A stretch of DNA of 64,000 nt from Spinellus fusiger (GCA_025094145.1 JALLLS010000115.1:1-64000), one strand, 5' to 3'. Positions 23,298 to 34,313 are shown, counted from the first letter of the stretch. Numbers and translations are program-made. Notes: generated from the sequence alone by a model not told the origin.

Positions 23298-23314
23298 ACT
23301 GTACATCTAGCATA
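23298..23314. repeat. LINE copy 2 target-site duplication, outer copy
   Basis: ACTGTACATCTAGCATA directly follows the LINE 3' end and matches 22335-22351 base for base. Confidence 0.93.
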
Positions 23315-23577
23315 ATTAATACTATCATTTAGCATTTGATATTTTCCTGTATCAGCACACCACCACCACTATATTTATTGGTGGACTTTATATGTCTTGG
23401 TCATATACTCTTGTTTATTCATCTATTTTAAAGCATAGTTTTGCTGCTATTGTCAGTAATAAACTAATACTATGACCCCATTTCATACAGAGAAGTACTA
23501 TTCAATATTTACATTCATCAATGAATACAAAAGAAACCACAATTCTTTATAAGAGAACTTCAAGCTTCATCATTTGT

Positions 23578-24561
23578 TTAAAGATCAAGTGTACAGCTGG
23601 ATTGATCTTGTTCCTGCTTGATTTCTTCATTGTCTGTGATAGATTGAGATTCTACTTGCAAGTTAACCTCAACTTCGTTAATTATGGACTTGGTCTCAAT
23701 GTCAGTTATGGGCTCAAGAGAGACTCTTTCCCTGTATGCCTTCCAGATTCTATAAACAGCTGATTCGCTGATACCAACTACAGCAGCAATCCTCTTTTGT
23801 GTAGGGCCATTGACGGTGTACTCGTGTATAACAGCATTGCGTATGTCTTTATCAATAAGTGTCCTCTTTTTAGGAGGTTTAATACTCTTTCCAGTACTAA
23901 GTGCATGTTTCTTCAATATATTGCAAACAGTCGCTTGGCTAGTACCAATCATAATAGCGATCTTCTCCTGACTGAGGCCATTGACAGTGTACTCATGTAT
24001 AACAGTATTGCGTATGTCTTCATTCATAAGTGTCTTCTCTTTACCACGTTTAATACTCTTTCCAGTACTAAGTGCATGTTTCTTCAATATATTGCAAACA
24101 GTCATTTGGCTAGTACCAATCATAACAGCGATCTTTCTTTGACTGAGGCCATTGACAGTGTACTCGTGTATAACAGTATTGCGTATGTCTTCATTATCAA
24201 CTTTTGTTTTTCTATGATGTTTAATGATATTTCCAGTACTAAGAGCATGTTTCTTCAATATATTGCAAACAGTCCTTTGGCTAATACCAACTACAGCAGC
24301 AATCTTTCTTTGACTGAGGCCATTGACAGTGTACTCGTGTATAACAGTATTGCGTATGTCTTCAGTATTAATAGTTTGTTTATTAGAGTTTGTTTCCTTG
24401 ATAGTGGCTGTCTTCTCGATAGTATTTTCCTGTTCAGTAGTGTTTGTTTTTTCTATAGTGACATTTCTCTCGGTGCTAGCTGTTTGTTTGATGATGGCTG
24501 TTTCTTCATTAGTGGTTGCTTGTTCAATAGCAGTTGTTTCTTCAGTAGGTGAAATAGACAT
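23578..24561 (-). CDS. protein with four tandem helix-turn-helix repeats
   Basis: Intact 327-codon ORF starting MSISPTEETT. Residues 1-66 are a Thr/Glu/Ile-rich low-complexity tail. From about residue 67 a 57-residue unit (171 bp) occurs four times, starting near 67, 124, 181 and 238, each with EDIRNTVIHEYTVNGLSQ, then a turn (IAAVVGISQRTVCNILKKH) and a basic linker. The unit resembles the N-terminal HTH of Tc1-like transposases (compare ISKVVGISKSTV in the dead element at 24695), but there is no DDE domain. The fourth unit is the most diverged (NGPTQKRIA, AVYRIWKAYRERV). The C-terminus is acidic. It is probably a DNA-binding protein that could contact repeated sites. Function unknown; expression unproven. 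It starts 134 bp from the Tc1-like element. Confidence 0.75.
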   Translation of the reverse strand: MSISPTEETTAIEQATTNEETAIIKQTASTERNVTIEKTNTTEQENTIEKTATIKETNSNKQTINTEDIRNTVIHEYTVNGLSQRKIAAVVGISQRTVCNILKKHALSTGNIIKHHRKTKVDNEDIRNTVIHEYTVNGLSQRKIAVMIGTSQMTVCNILKKHALSTGKSIKRGKEKTLMNEDIRNTVIHEYTVNGLSQEKIAIMIGTSQATVCNILKKHALSTGKSIKPPKKRTLIDKDIRNAVIHEYTVNGPTQKRIAAVVGISESAVYRIWKAYRERVSLEPITDIETKSIINEVEVNLQVESQSITDNEEIKQEQDQSSCTLDL

Positions 24562-24694
24562 TAGGTGGTGGAAGTAAGGAATTGCTATAGCTACGTTTGA
24601 ATGTAAACAACTACTCCTGAGTTTAAAGAAGCTCCAAGTAAAGTAACAAGGAAAAAGAATCAGGGCCTTTTAAACACAAATGTCCTTCTTTATA

Positions 24695-25973
24695 CAGTCA
24701 CACACCATTAGAAAGGGCACGACCCCATAATTTATACATTTTTAAACATGATTCCTCTTCTTCTTTGTACCGCAGGATCCTCAACTGGAAACTCCAGAGT
24801 TTATAATAAGCTTGAAGAAAATAGAGTAATGGGGTGTTTACTGGCTTAAAAGAAAAGAAAATTACTCTTGGGTACCATTTCAAAGGTCGTTGGCATTAGC
24901 AAGTCTACTGTCTAGAATATCATTAGTAGAATCATGACCACTGGTACACCTCTACCAAAGCCTAGTTGTGATGCACCAAAACAAATTAACGAAAGAGACC
25001 TCAGACGACTTGAAGCCATTCTAAGAGGCAACCCATTTGCCTCCTATAACTACATAAATTTGGAACTTAAGGCATATGAGATAATCATCTGTAGAGCAAC
25101 ATTCATCAAATACATACACCAGATTGGGTTTGGTTCCTACTTTGTAGCACACAAGCCAAAGTTATATGAAGAAAAAATGTCAAGAAAAAGGCTTCGTTAG
25201 GTAAAGGAACAAGTCAATTGGACCCTTGAGGACTGAAGACATGTTGTATAGTCTGATGAGTTACGGTTTGAAGTAGAGGGTTACCAGGGAGGGACCAGAG
25301 TGATTCAAAAGATCGGAGAGAGGTATAAGGCAGCATAATGATCTGGAGCTATTTCTGGGCTGGTAGATTTGGGCCTTTGGTCTTTATTGATGGTAGTGTA
25401 AATCAGGACATATATGTCAACATTTTGGCAGAGAAATTTCTGCCATGGTTCATTGAATTAGATGAGAAAGAGAATAGGGACTTTATATTCCAAGAAGATG
25501 GGGTTGGCTGCCCTACAAGTGACTATACAACATGGTGGAAAGAGATACATCAAATTAGGATTCTTTGATTACTGGCCTGCCCAAAGTCCTGATCTCAACC
25601 CCATTGAACATCTCTGGAGCTGTCTTGATAAGTTTATCGATAACAAGAAAGCTAGTATTAATAATATCGATGAGCTCAAAACAGCTTTAGAATAATCTTG
25701 GGGAGATATCTACGTTGATCTTGCCGAACGTTTAGTTGGCTCAATGAAGGATCGCTGCCAGGCAGTTATTGATGCCAAAGGTGGCCCAACAAAATGTTAA
25801 ATAAAAGCTTTTTTTATATACATTAATATAAACAATATGTTAAACCAACTTTCTGTTGAATTTGAGGTTATTGGTATGTGTTTTGAGGTTGTGGCATTTA
25901 TATCCGTAAAGCATGTTCTTTCTCAGGATTTCAAAAAAAGAAAAATCGTGCCCTTTCTAATAGTGTGTGATTG
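24695..25973 (+). mobile_element. Tc1/mariner element 3, decayed
   Basis: 1,279 bp. Terminal repeats of about 28 bp (left CAGTCACACACCATTAG, right read inward CAATCACACACTATTAG, both continuing AAAGGGCACGA) and flanking TA dinucleotides (24693-24694, 25974-25975) mark the ends. The tips differ from elements 1 and 2, and no LINE is inserted at either end. Confidence 0.9.
24870..25800 (+). pseudogene. Tc1-like transposase, several stops and a frameshift
   Basis: Reading across lesions, the piece shows ISKVVGISKSTV (HTH), then LPKPSCDAPKQINERDLRRL, then VYSDELRFEVEGY with the first catalytic Asp, FIFQEDGVGC with the second, and YWPAQSPDLNPIEHLWSCL with the glutamate, ending DAKGGPTKC-stop. In-frame stops occur near 24914, 25198, 25234 and 25336, and a frame change is needed near 25560. 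It is clearly inactive and older than element 2. Confidence 0.88.
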
Positions 25974-25975
25974 TA

Positions 25976-28604
25976 GGTTCTACTTATTTATATACTCTTC
26001 TAATGACTATTAAGGGGCATCTAAAGCTATCCTACTTCTAATGTTTCTAGTGACGCATAGTAAAAACAAAAAAAAAGGTTTTTATGCTAAAGAGAACTCA
26101 TTTTACTCTATTGATAACACTATGACTATGAAAAGAGAATGTGTGGCGTCATCAAACGTGGCCAAGATGTTACTTTATCATTAACCACTGTAAAATGTAG
26201 ATGTACAACGATTATATCCAATAAACAATGAAAGCACTTTACACTGTCCAGTAATGATTGTCTTTATTTACCTTTATATTAATAAGTTATTGTATATTCA
26301 ATCTATAATAAGTGTTTGATCTATAAAATAGCTACTATTAAAAATAATTCTGTTGATAATAAACTAATATTCATCTATATAATAAAAATAAATGCTTTCA
26401 ACTCAACAAATAATGTTAAGCTGTAATCAATTATTGATTTAGAATGCTATCCATAGTTTATTATTATAAAGGAAATAGATTAAAAAGTGGTATGGAAAGG
26501 GAGACCCTATGAATAAACCAGAATTAAGTTATCATAGAAAAGTGTGTGGTACTATCTGTACATTCACAGAGCAGGTAGGAATAAAGAGCCTAACAGACAA
26601 TATTAGATTAATTTTATTTGTTTACACTATTTTTTCATGTACACACTTCTATAGAGCAAAAATTAATGAATAAGAAATAAATAAATACAGGATATACAGC
26701 TCTAATTTCTCAGTGTCCTTTGCTACCTGTTCAATCATGACTGTATATGTTTGGGCTCAGGACATGGAGCTAAACCTGTATTAGTATTAGTATTAGTATT
26801 AGTATTAGTATTATCTTAATTATTATCATCATTGCATCAGTACTATTGTTTCAAAAATAAAGCCTAAATGAAATAGTATAGCTTTTCTTCTTGTATAGAC
26901 CATCATGACTCAATATCATTAACACCCCACTCATCTATCCTTTTGTCTCCTGAGTGTAGGACAGAGGATCAACAGAAGAATTTAACTTGATGACTGTTTG
27001 TTACATTAAACTTTATTTTATTTTCAAAAGCAAGCCTAGATTCAGCATCCTCTACATACACTCCAAGTACAGAACACAGTCCAGGTGTGGGTATTATTTA
27101 TAGAGATGACACGCTATACTATATGAATGATAACAATAACCATCTTATTATCATTCTAATAGTGTTCCATTCTTGTGCCATTGTTATTCTATCATCAATG
27201 AAAAAGGATTCTTGACTCTATACATCCTGTCATTGGCATGGATCTACCTTGCTTTTAATATTGAGGATAGGAGTGAGTGAGGACTACATTTGATCTGTTC
27301 ACTGTCCGCCAATGGTCATTCTATGGACCTGTACAAAGAAGGTGATGCCCAGAGTGGATTTTCACAACACCCCAGCAAAGGATCTTTTATGAGTAGTATT
27401 ACTGATGTTACTACTATTTATATTATTTATATTACTAGCCAATTTGCAAGGTGACTATGCTAATAATGAGCCAAAGTGTTTTCTTTTATTGTGTGTGTAC
27501 GTGTCTTGAGCCAATCTTAAGAGACAAGAAGGTGGATAGAGTGGCTTTTTATTTGTTCTCTCCATAAATTACACCCTTCCCATATTTACAGGTGAAGTAG
27601 CCCTCATTGATTGGGCCATCCTTTCCTCTCCCTTTTTTTTCCTCCACTTTCTCTTTTGTTTTGTTCAGAGCCCTAGATATACTTTTGGTATCAAGATGAG
27701 CCTCTACTGAGCCATACACACACTCTCCTTTTTGTTCTTTGTCCATTGTAATTATAAAATTATAATTGTTTTATTCTTTTAGTAGTAAGATTTCATCAAT
27801 TGAAATGGAGGAACAAGACAATTCAGCCTACAAAACCCCTTCTTTGTTCTAATGATGGTCTGATGGTTGCATTCTTGTAGATATTTATACTCTACACTCT
27901 ATTTTAGCAATATTATTATTAGCAATATTCTGTTATTAATATTATAGTGATTAAAATGATAAATAATTCAAGTATAGATCATTCACTACTGATTTCTGAT
28001 GAGGAGGGTTGTTCTGATGAGGAGTCCATCACAAGCACTGGGTATTTATGCAGTGGTATGTGCCTATCTATGCCTGTAGATGCTCTTACTTTAGGATGAG
28101 GTAGGATAAATACCCTGTTTCTCTGCCCACCCACCCATCTCTCTTAATTGAACAGTGCTCTGTCGGATCCAAACTGTTTTCTATTTTATCCTACCCTACA
28201 GTGCAATGAACTCCCCCTACAGAGAATAAAGAAGACAAAAAAAGACAGATGTGTGCATTCTCCTTTCTATTGCCCACCATCCCCAGAACACCAGCCATAA
28301 AAAGGGATGGAGGGTGTGGACTACACATCCAACAAGAAATTACACCTCACATAGCATGGCTTTCTCTTTTTGATAGGGACACTTTCTACACCACCGGAGC
28401 TCTGAGGTGGTGTTGATTGGTCTTTTTGAATTCCCTTTTGTACAAAATAAGGCTGATCAGAGGGTGTGACGGTGATTCATTTCTTTCTCTCTTTCTCTCT
28501 CTTTTTTTTCTTTTTCTTTCATTTCTATTTTCTGCTGTACATGTCCAACACCCTTCCATTCGCTACTGTCCTTCCTCTCCTTGTTCTCTTCCTCACAGAA
28601 GGTA
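25976..28604. other. long intergenic region with low-complexity patches
   Basis: No convincing gene. It contains an ATTAGT hexamer repeat at about 26779-26812, AT-rich stretches and a pyrimidine-rich tract (28480-28530). One 65-codon minus-strand ORF at 27549-27746 (MDKEQKGECVYGSVEAHLD) has an ATG and an ordinary composition but no recognisable domain; I leave it uncalled. The end of the interval contains the promoter or leader of the gene at 28605. Confidence 0.5.
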
Positions 28605-29735
28605 ATGCGTGTAAATACCACTCGCCAACTGACGTCATCAGATACCATTCTCTCTTTTCCTGTTCTGTTTGTGTTTGATGTGGCTCTCTCCACCTTTGTT
28701 CGTCAATACAATGTTCTTTCTTCCGGTGATGTAGGCCCAGTCACACTAGAGCCTCTGTGGTTGGAGGCTGTGACCCGGTCTCCCAAAGAAATAACCGACC
28801 TGCCACGAAAGATAGACCGTGGAAACGAGAACGGATCCATTGATGGGGTGACCAACGAAGCCTTTTATGAGAACAGCAGCAGCAACGATAACAATGATAA
28901 CGACAATGATAACGACAATGATAATGACAACGATAATGACAACGATAACGATATGATAGATAATAGCAACACAGCAGAGAATACAGTCGAGCTGAAGGAA
29001 GAAACAGCAGCAGTGGACTCACCTCTTCCACTGTCTCTTTATGAACAGATACCAGCGTCCTATGAAAGACAGGAGATGCGACTGCCTCTTTATCCTACAG
29101 ACACTGTGCTTGATCCACTGCCCAAGGACGATACTAAATACGATAAAGAGAATGAAGAAGAGAAAGAACAGTCATTCACCCATCACCCCACCACCACAGC
29201 CACCACCACAGCCACCACCACAGCCACCACCACAGCCACCACCACATCCACATCCACTTCGCTTAAGCCTATGGGTTCTCCCATCCACCCACCCTGGGAA
29301 AGAGCAGCCGACCGACTCTGCCCTCTGCCCACTCTTCTCACTGCCTCCAAATCAACACCCATTGCCCACATCAGATCTACTGTTCCAATGGAGGACTTTG
29401 ATTGGCCACACTCACTGCCTCCTCTTTCCTCCTCACCACCCACCCTCAGCACCTGGCCCATGCTCAGTGCCTCTTCTTCTGCCAGTAGCATGGACATGGA
29501 CTACACAAACTCACCCGCCTTCTCCCGCCGCAGACAATCCCGCGTGGAGCAGTATGTGCGTCTGATTGAGACAAGAGACATCACCAAGAGCCACTCCACA
29601 CCCACCCGCACACGCGGACAGAGTGTTGGAGAGATAGCGTACGATCCCATCCGACCCAAGCCCATCCGACACCGTACCTTTGGATTTCCCGACACTGTAG
29701 GTGTATGGGAGAAGCGTATCCAGACTGCTAAATAA
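28605..29735 (+). CDS. hypothetical low-complexity protein
   Basis: Not recognised. The ATG at 28605 (MRVNTTRQLTSSDTILSFP) gives 376 residues; the sequence CTCACAG just upstream looks like a splice acceptor, so an upstream exon may exist. The first 60 residues contain a hydrophobic stretch, ILSFPVLFVFDVAL, possibly a membrane segment or buried helix. Then follow an Asn/Asp run (about 28887-28953), a Pro/Thr tract encoded by CCACCACAG repeats (about 29188-29245), and a long Ser/Pro-rich disordered part. The basic C-terminus (SRRRQSRVEQYVRLIETRD, then RPKPIRHRTFGFPDTVGVWE) looks the most conserved by composition. Confidence 0.55.
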   Translation: MRVNTTRQLTSSDTILSFPVLFVFDVALSTFVRQYNVLSSGDVGPVTLEPLWLEAVTRSPKEITDLPRKIDRGNENGSIDGVTNEAFYENSSSNDNNDNDNDNDNDNDNDNDNDNDMIDNSNTAENTVELKEETAAVDSPLPLSLYEQIPASYERQEMRLPLYPTDTVLDPLPKDDTKYDKENEEEKEQSFTHHPTTTATTTATTTATTTATTTSTSTSLKPMGSPIHPPWERAADRLCPLPTLLTASKSTPIAHIRSTVPMEDFDWPHSLPPLSSSPPTLSTWPMLSASSSASSMDMDYTNSPAFSRRRQSRVEQYVRLIETRDITKSHSTPTRTRGQSVGEIAYDPIRPKPIRHRTFGFPDTVGVWEKRIQTAK

Positions 29736-29944
29736 GCGTACCTCTTCTTTCCACTGCCATCCCCTCCTAAATAAGCCCACCTATTTCCACCCTCTTTCTT
29801 TCTTTCTCTCTCTTAATTATATAATTTCTCTCTCTTTTTCCTCTTTTTTATCTGACTTTTTTTTTTTCTTCTTTTTTTTCTTTGGTGTTTATCAACATCA
29901 GTTTATCTGCAATCGATCTCAATGGAATAATAAAATAATGATAA

Positions 29945-31306
29945 TTAGCGCCTTGCAGAAGATCGTGGCTTGGATTCATCGTCTCGTACAGCATGGAGCA
30001 TAATCTTGTTAGGGTTTTGTCCAGCAAATTTATGGCCCTGAAGTGATACAGCGTCAATGCCCTTTGTTTACATGGAGAGACTATAGAATAGATGTACCTT
30101 TGACCAGTCATAGCTCACAGCATAGGCAAAGATGTTGCCCGTGCGATTGAAGGCTGAGCAGGACACGGTGCCATTGACATTGGACAGCAGCTTGAGTTTC
30201 TGCTTGGAGTCCTTGTCCCAGAAGTTGATGGTGCCATCCGACCCAGCCGTAGAGAACGTGCCGTACGTAGGATGAAAACTAATGGCATTGACAGAATACA
30301 CATTCTTCTGGTCATCTCGATGGCACTTGAACGAGAAGCTCTTTCTGCTCATTGTAGTGTGTTATGTGAGTTCTATTGCGCTAGAGTGACTTACGACTGC
30401 TCCTTCTCCTCAATGTACTGGATACCCACACGGCCCTCAATACTGCCCACAGCATATCCTTTGCTGTCAATAAAGCACGACACAACGCGTGTCTGCCATT
30501 TCAAGGGAGATGTGGCTTGCTATAGGGGAGTGAATAGTCTGGCATGCAGGCTGGGTTGCTTACTTTGAAGACCACCGTAGGATTGGACAGGTCATACAGC
30601 TGGATGTGTCGGTCGGCGGTGGCTGTCACTAGCAGATTGCCCACGGTGTCCATGGAGTAGCAGCGTTCAGGAAGCTGCACTGTGCCCACTGGCTGGGGTG
30701 AGCGCAGATCCCAGTACTTCATTGTCTTATCCCAGCTGCCTGTAGCAAGGATCTGTTGGCCCTGGTCAAGGAATTTGACGCACTTGATGGCATCCATGTG
30801 TTCTGCTATTTGTGTTGACTGTCCAGTCGCCACATCGTACATGCGGGCTGCTTTGTCTGTTCCTCCCGACACTACCTTTGTGCCATCCTAGAGTCCAGGT
30901 ATGTGTGGATGTGTATATATAAAACAGGAGAGAAGATAAGGACACTGCCTGTTGGGTTGATTCTTGGCTGGACTCGATTACCTTGCTCCAGGTCACGCAC
31001 AGTGCAGGTGCTTCGTGTGAGTAGGCAGCCAATGGCACCGTATTACCACTGGGCTGCACTTCATACACTCTGACCTAATCCCTCATTATCATCATCAGTT
31101 TCTACCCAAAAGATCCTTTCTTTGTTTCCTTGTTTCCTTGTTTCCTTGTTTCTTACCTGTTGATCCCATGAAGCCACCGCCAAATAGTCGGCTTGTGATG
31201 AAAACGCAAGGGCAGAAATACCGTCAGTAGGTGGAGAAGCAATCTATTCTCTTGTTAAACGCACATTCACAGGACCAGACCCTACTTCAAAGTCAGGAGC
31301 GTCCAT
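29945..31306 (-). CDS. RAE1: Rae1/Gle2 mRNA export factor, WD40 propeller
   Basis: Seven-bladed WD40 protein that docks at the nuclear pore with a Nup98-type nucleoporin and supports mRNA export. Exons read MDAPDFE (31286-31306), [58 protein letters not shown] with [31 protein letters not shown], then [40 protein letters not shown] and [11 protein letters not shown], and finally [20 protein letters not shown], stop at 29945. These blocks follow Rae1 almost exactly. The first intron is only about 42 nt (31244-31285). A TGACGTGG octamer lies about 107 bp upstream. Confidence 0.93.
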
Positions 31307-31411
31307 GGCAAGAATGGCAAGAAGTGAATGGAAGCCATAATAAAAAGTGACTTTTTTGACACGTCCATCGCCCACCCCACGCTATATGCACCCTTATGAA
31401 AGAGAGAAAAA

Positions 31412-31419
31412 CCACGTCA
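31412..31419 (-). promoter_or_regulatory. bZIP-type TGACGTGG site upstream of RAE1
   Basis: TGACGTGG on the minus strand, 106-113 bp before the RAE1 start codon; the same octamer sits 93-100 bp before WBP1. The TGACGT core is bound by ATF/CREB-type bZIP factors. The regulatory role is inferred. Confidence 0.35.
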
Positions 31420-31514
31420 CTTTAGACTTGCTTTTTTTTTTTTTCAAAATCAATTCAGTCATTCCTGCCTGCCCTTTTTATATAGAAGCTTAGTTGAGTT
31501 TATTCTATATTCTA

Positions 31515-31700
31515 TGTATAGTATAATGTATAATGTATAATGTATAATGTATAATGTATAATGTATAGTATATCCTATCTATATCTCATGGTTTATATCT
31601 CATAGTTAATAGTTAATAGTTTATATCCACATATATTTCACAGCCTTTATTTTATATATTTATATTTTATATACATACTATACCTTATGTATCCACATTT
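31515..31700. repeat. TATAATG heptamer repeat and TA-rich spacer
   Basis: About six tandem TATAATG units (roughly 31522-31566) followed by imperfect TA-rich repeats, between the RAE1 promoter and the STT3 3' end. Confidence 0.7.
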
Positions 31701-31758
31701 TCTATGTCTTATGTCATGTTTATAGTTTATATTTTTATTTACTTCTTAAACTACTCTT

Positions 31759-34313
31759 TCATTTCTGGTTCTCTCTACTTCTTCTTTCCTGACTCTTCTT
31801 GCTTCGAGCCCCACTCTTACTCTTCTTCTTTTTACCAGCCTCAAAGGCACTCGCCAAAGCATGCTGCCGTCCCAAGTTATCCAGCCCCTTGACCTTGTAG
31901 ATCCGCACAATCCAGTTCTCTGATGTGAATGCTTCATCCACCACACTGATCTCGGGTCCCTGCGCCGGCAATCTCTGTTTCCGCACACGGTCCATGGCTG
32001 GCTTGCCTCCATGCATCTCGCTGAACCGGTAGTAGCTCAGCTTGTACATCAGCGAGTCGCGCATGGCAGGCGAGGCCTGGTCATCGATCCGATAGTCGCC
32101 CTGATGAAAGTACGCCGACTCGTCAATCACATCGGGCCACACCCCCGCAGCAATCCGCACCATCCACAAGTACTTGTTGATGTCGTCGCCAGAGTAGCCC
32201 AGCAGCCCGCCGTAGATGACAAGCACATAGTCCACGTCGTGCTGCTGCATAATGGCATAGGCGTCCTCTTCGTTGGAGGCCATGGCGCGGCCCACCGTGG
32301 CAATGTGGGTGTTGTTCCATGTGTTGTTGTCGACCAGGGTGTGGCGGTCGGCCATCCCGGCGATCTGGTAGCCGTAGTCCCACCACGACATGATCTTGGC
32401 GTCCTGCTGTGTGTTTTTGCGGAGCCAGTAGTAGGCTTCTCGGAAGTCGTCGATGATGTGTTGGGAGCCGTCGGGGTTCTTGGAGGCAAGGACGACAGAG
32501 GGGCTGGAGTAGGCGTTGGAGGTGACCCATGTGCAGTGCCATACAAACATGAACAGGAAGAAGGTGAAGCTGGCCACGACCAGGGCACGCGTGTCTTTGT
32601 TGAGGATGGCGTTGGTGGTGGGTGTGGGTGTGGTTTTGTTACTGGCCTTGTTGCTGGTTTTGTTGCTGGTTTTGTTACTGGCCTTGTTGCTGGCCATAGC
32701 AACAGGTGCAGGTGCAGAAGCAGAAGCAGAAGCAGAAGCAGAAGCAGGAGTAGGGGCAGCAACAGGAACAGATTTTTCCTCTGAAGAACCCACCTTCAAA
32801 TACGTGTCCAAAAGACTGGACACAGCCATTCCAGAACATACACACACAACAGGCGTCAGAGTCAACATCAGACGCACCATCACACCTGCAAAGTAAGAGG
32901 CAAAGATGCTGTACACAATCACAAACACATGCTCATCCCTCAACTCCCGGAAACACAGGTAAACACCCACAGGGAACAGAAAGATGAGCATCTCCAGATC
33001 AAAAAAGAACGAGGCCCAGGCGGTCGGCTGGTGCTCAGACACAGAGGCAATGATGGGAATGTGGATCTTGGCATAGCCAGTGTCCCACAGCGAATAGAAG
33101 CGGCCTGTCCATGGAGCCACCACACCACTCATGGTCAGAGCAACAAGTCCTGTGAATCCCACGACAAAGGAGCCCACGACAAGAGTCTTGAGGGCGTGTC
33201 TGAACTGCTGTTCGGGAAGATAGCCACGGAGGAGCTGGACACAGGCCATGACTTGGCAGAGACCAAAGATACCTACACTTCCCCATACACACACACACAT
33301 ATATATATATTGTATTAGCCTTCTTCTGCTCTGGTGTAGACTCGTTATGACATTACCCAAGGCTGCCATGTGCTCTGATGTGCGTGTGGGCTGGAACCCA
33401 ACAAACGGAATCTGCATGGACATAAGAGTCCCCAGCACATAAAACGTCGAGTAGGACACATACACGCGGCTGGAGAAGCGACCCATCAGCATCAACACAA
33501 ACACATGCATGGGGATAATGTTGATGATAAACACATAGCCACCCCACGCAGCCACCATGTAAAAGTAGAACAGGGCAGCACCCGTTGCCCACAGTGCAGA
33601 GCCTAGCTTGAGGGCCTTGATCCACAGGTAGAAGGTGAACATGAGCAGGAAGATGGCAATGGCCTCGTTGTCATAAGAGCCAGCCACAGAGCGAGAAATG
33701 TAGCCAGGCGCGATGCCAATGAACGCAGCTGCCAACAAACCAGCAGCTCCATCCTTCATTTCTCGTGTCAGCAGGTAGGTGGCGTAGGCTGTGGCGCCTG
33801 AGAACATTGGGGCCAGGAGAACACACACGTTGCGGATGTCGACAGGAAAGTGGAGCCAGTGGAGGATGTTGTGGATGACGGCAGCAGTGATCATAAGGCC
33901 AGGGTAGACAGTGCCGCCAACAACGCGTCCAAGAGGATACCATGACCGGTCATCAAACCAGTTCCAGAACTCATAAAAGCCATCCTTGACTAGCATCTGA
34001 GTGGCACGGTAGTTGAACCTGTGTGTATATATGTGTGTATATATGTGTGTATATATGTGTGTATATATATGTGTGTATGTGGTGTGTGAGTGTGGGTGTG
34101 GGTGTGTATGTGTGTATATATATGTGCATGTGCGTGTCAGCTTATTTTCTGATGGGTCTCTTAACACGTTCTTTACCATGGGTCAAACTCATGGATAACA
34201 GATTCATAACGGACAATACTAAAGAGACGGGAAGAAAAGGCTGCTCCTGCTATTAAGCAGAGAATGACTGATTTTAGGAGAACCTTTTGACTCTCCACAT
34301 CTACACTCGTCAT
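31759..34313 (-). CDS. STT3: STT3, catalytic subunit of oligosaccharyltransferase
   Basis: Transfers the lipid-linked oligosaccharide to Asn-X-Ser/Thr in the ER lumen. Exon 1 (34177-34313) starts [15 protein letters not shown] and contains [15 protein letters not shown]; joining to exon 2 at 34018 restores [13 protein letters not shown]. This N-terminal DxD-like region is followed by [20 protein letters not shown] and [10 protein letters not shown]. The catalytic WWDYG motif is in [15 protein letters not shown], next to [18 protein letters not shown]. About 770 residues, many membrane helices, basic C-terminal tail. The first intron (158 nt) is filled with TGTGTATATA repeats; a second of about 80 nt lies near 33270-33350. 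An insertion of Ser/Ala repeats and NKTS/NKAS repeats (about 32625-32760) lies in a loop before the last helix. Only 103 bp separate it from the end of PP2A-B55. Confidence 0.95.

Noticed and set aside
23800..24370. CRISPR-like array
   Set aside because: The 171-bp periodic repeats encode HTH domains, with no conserved short repeat plus unique spacer pattern; the genome is eukaryotic.
23797..24552. 251-codon plus-strand ORF
   Set aside because: Antisense of the four-HTH gene; its internal repeats mirror those of the real frame.
32011..32784. 257-codon plus-strand ORF
   Set aside because: Antisense to STT3, which has the WWDYG motif and full family similarity.
34019..34179. ORF start upstream of STT3 exon 2 with Thr/His/Tyr repeats
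   Set aside because: Read-through of the repeat-filled first intron; splicing restores the conserved FDPWFNYRAT join.
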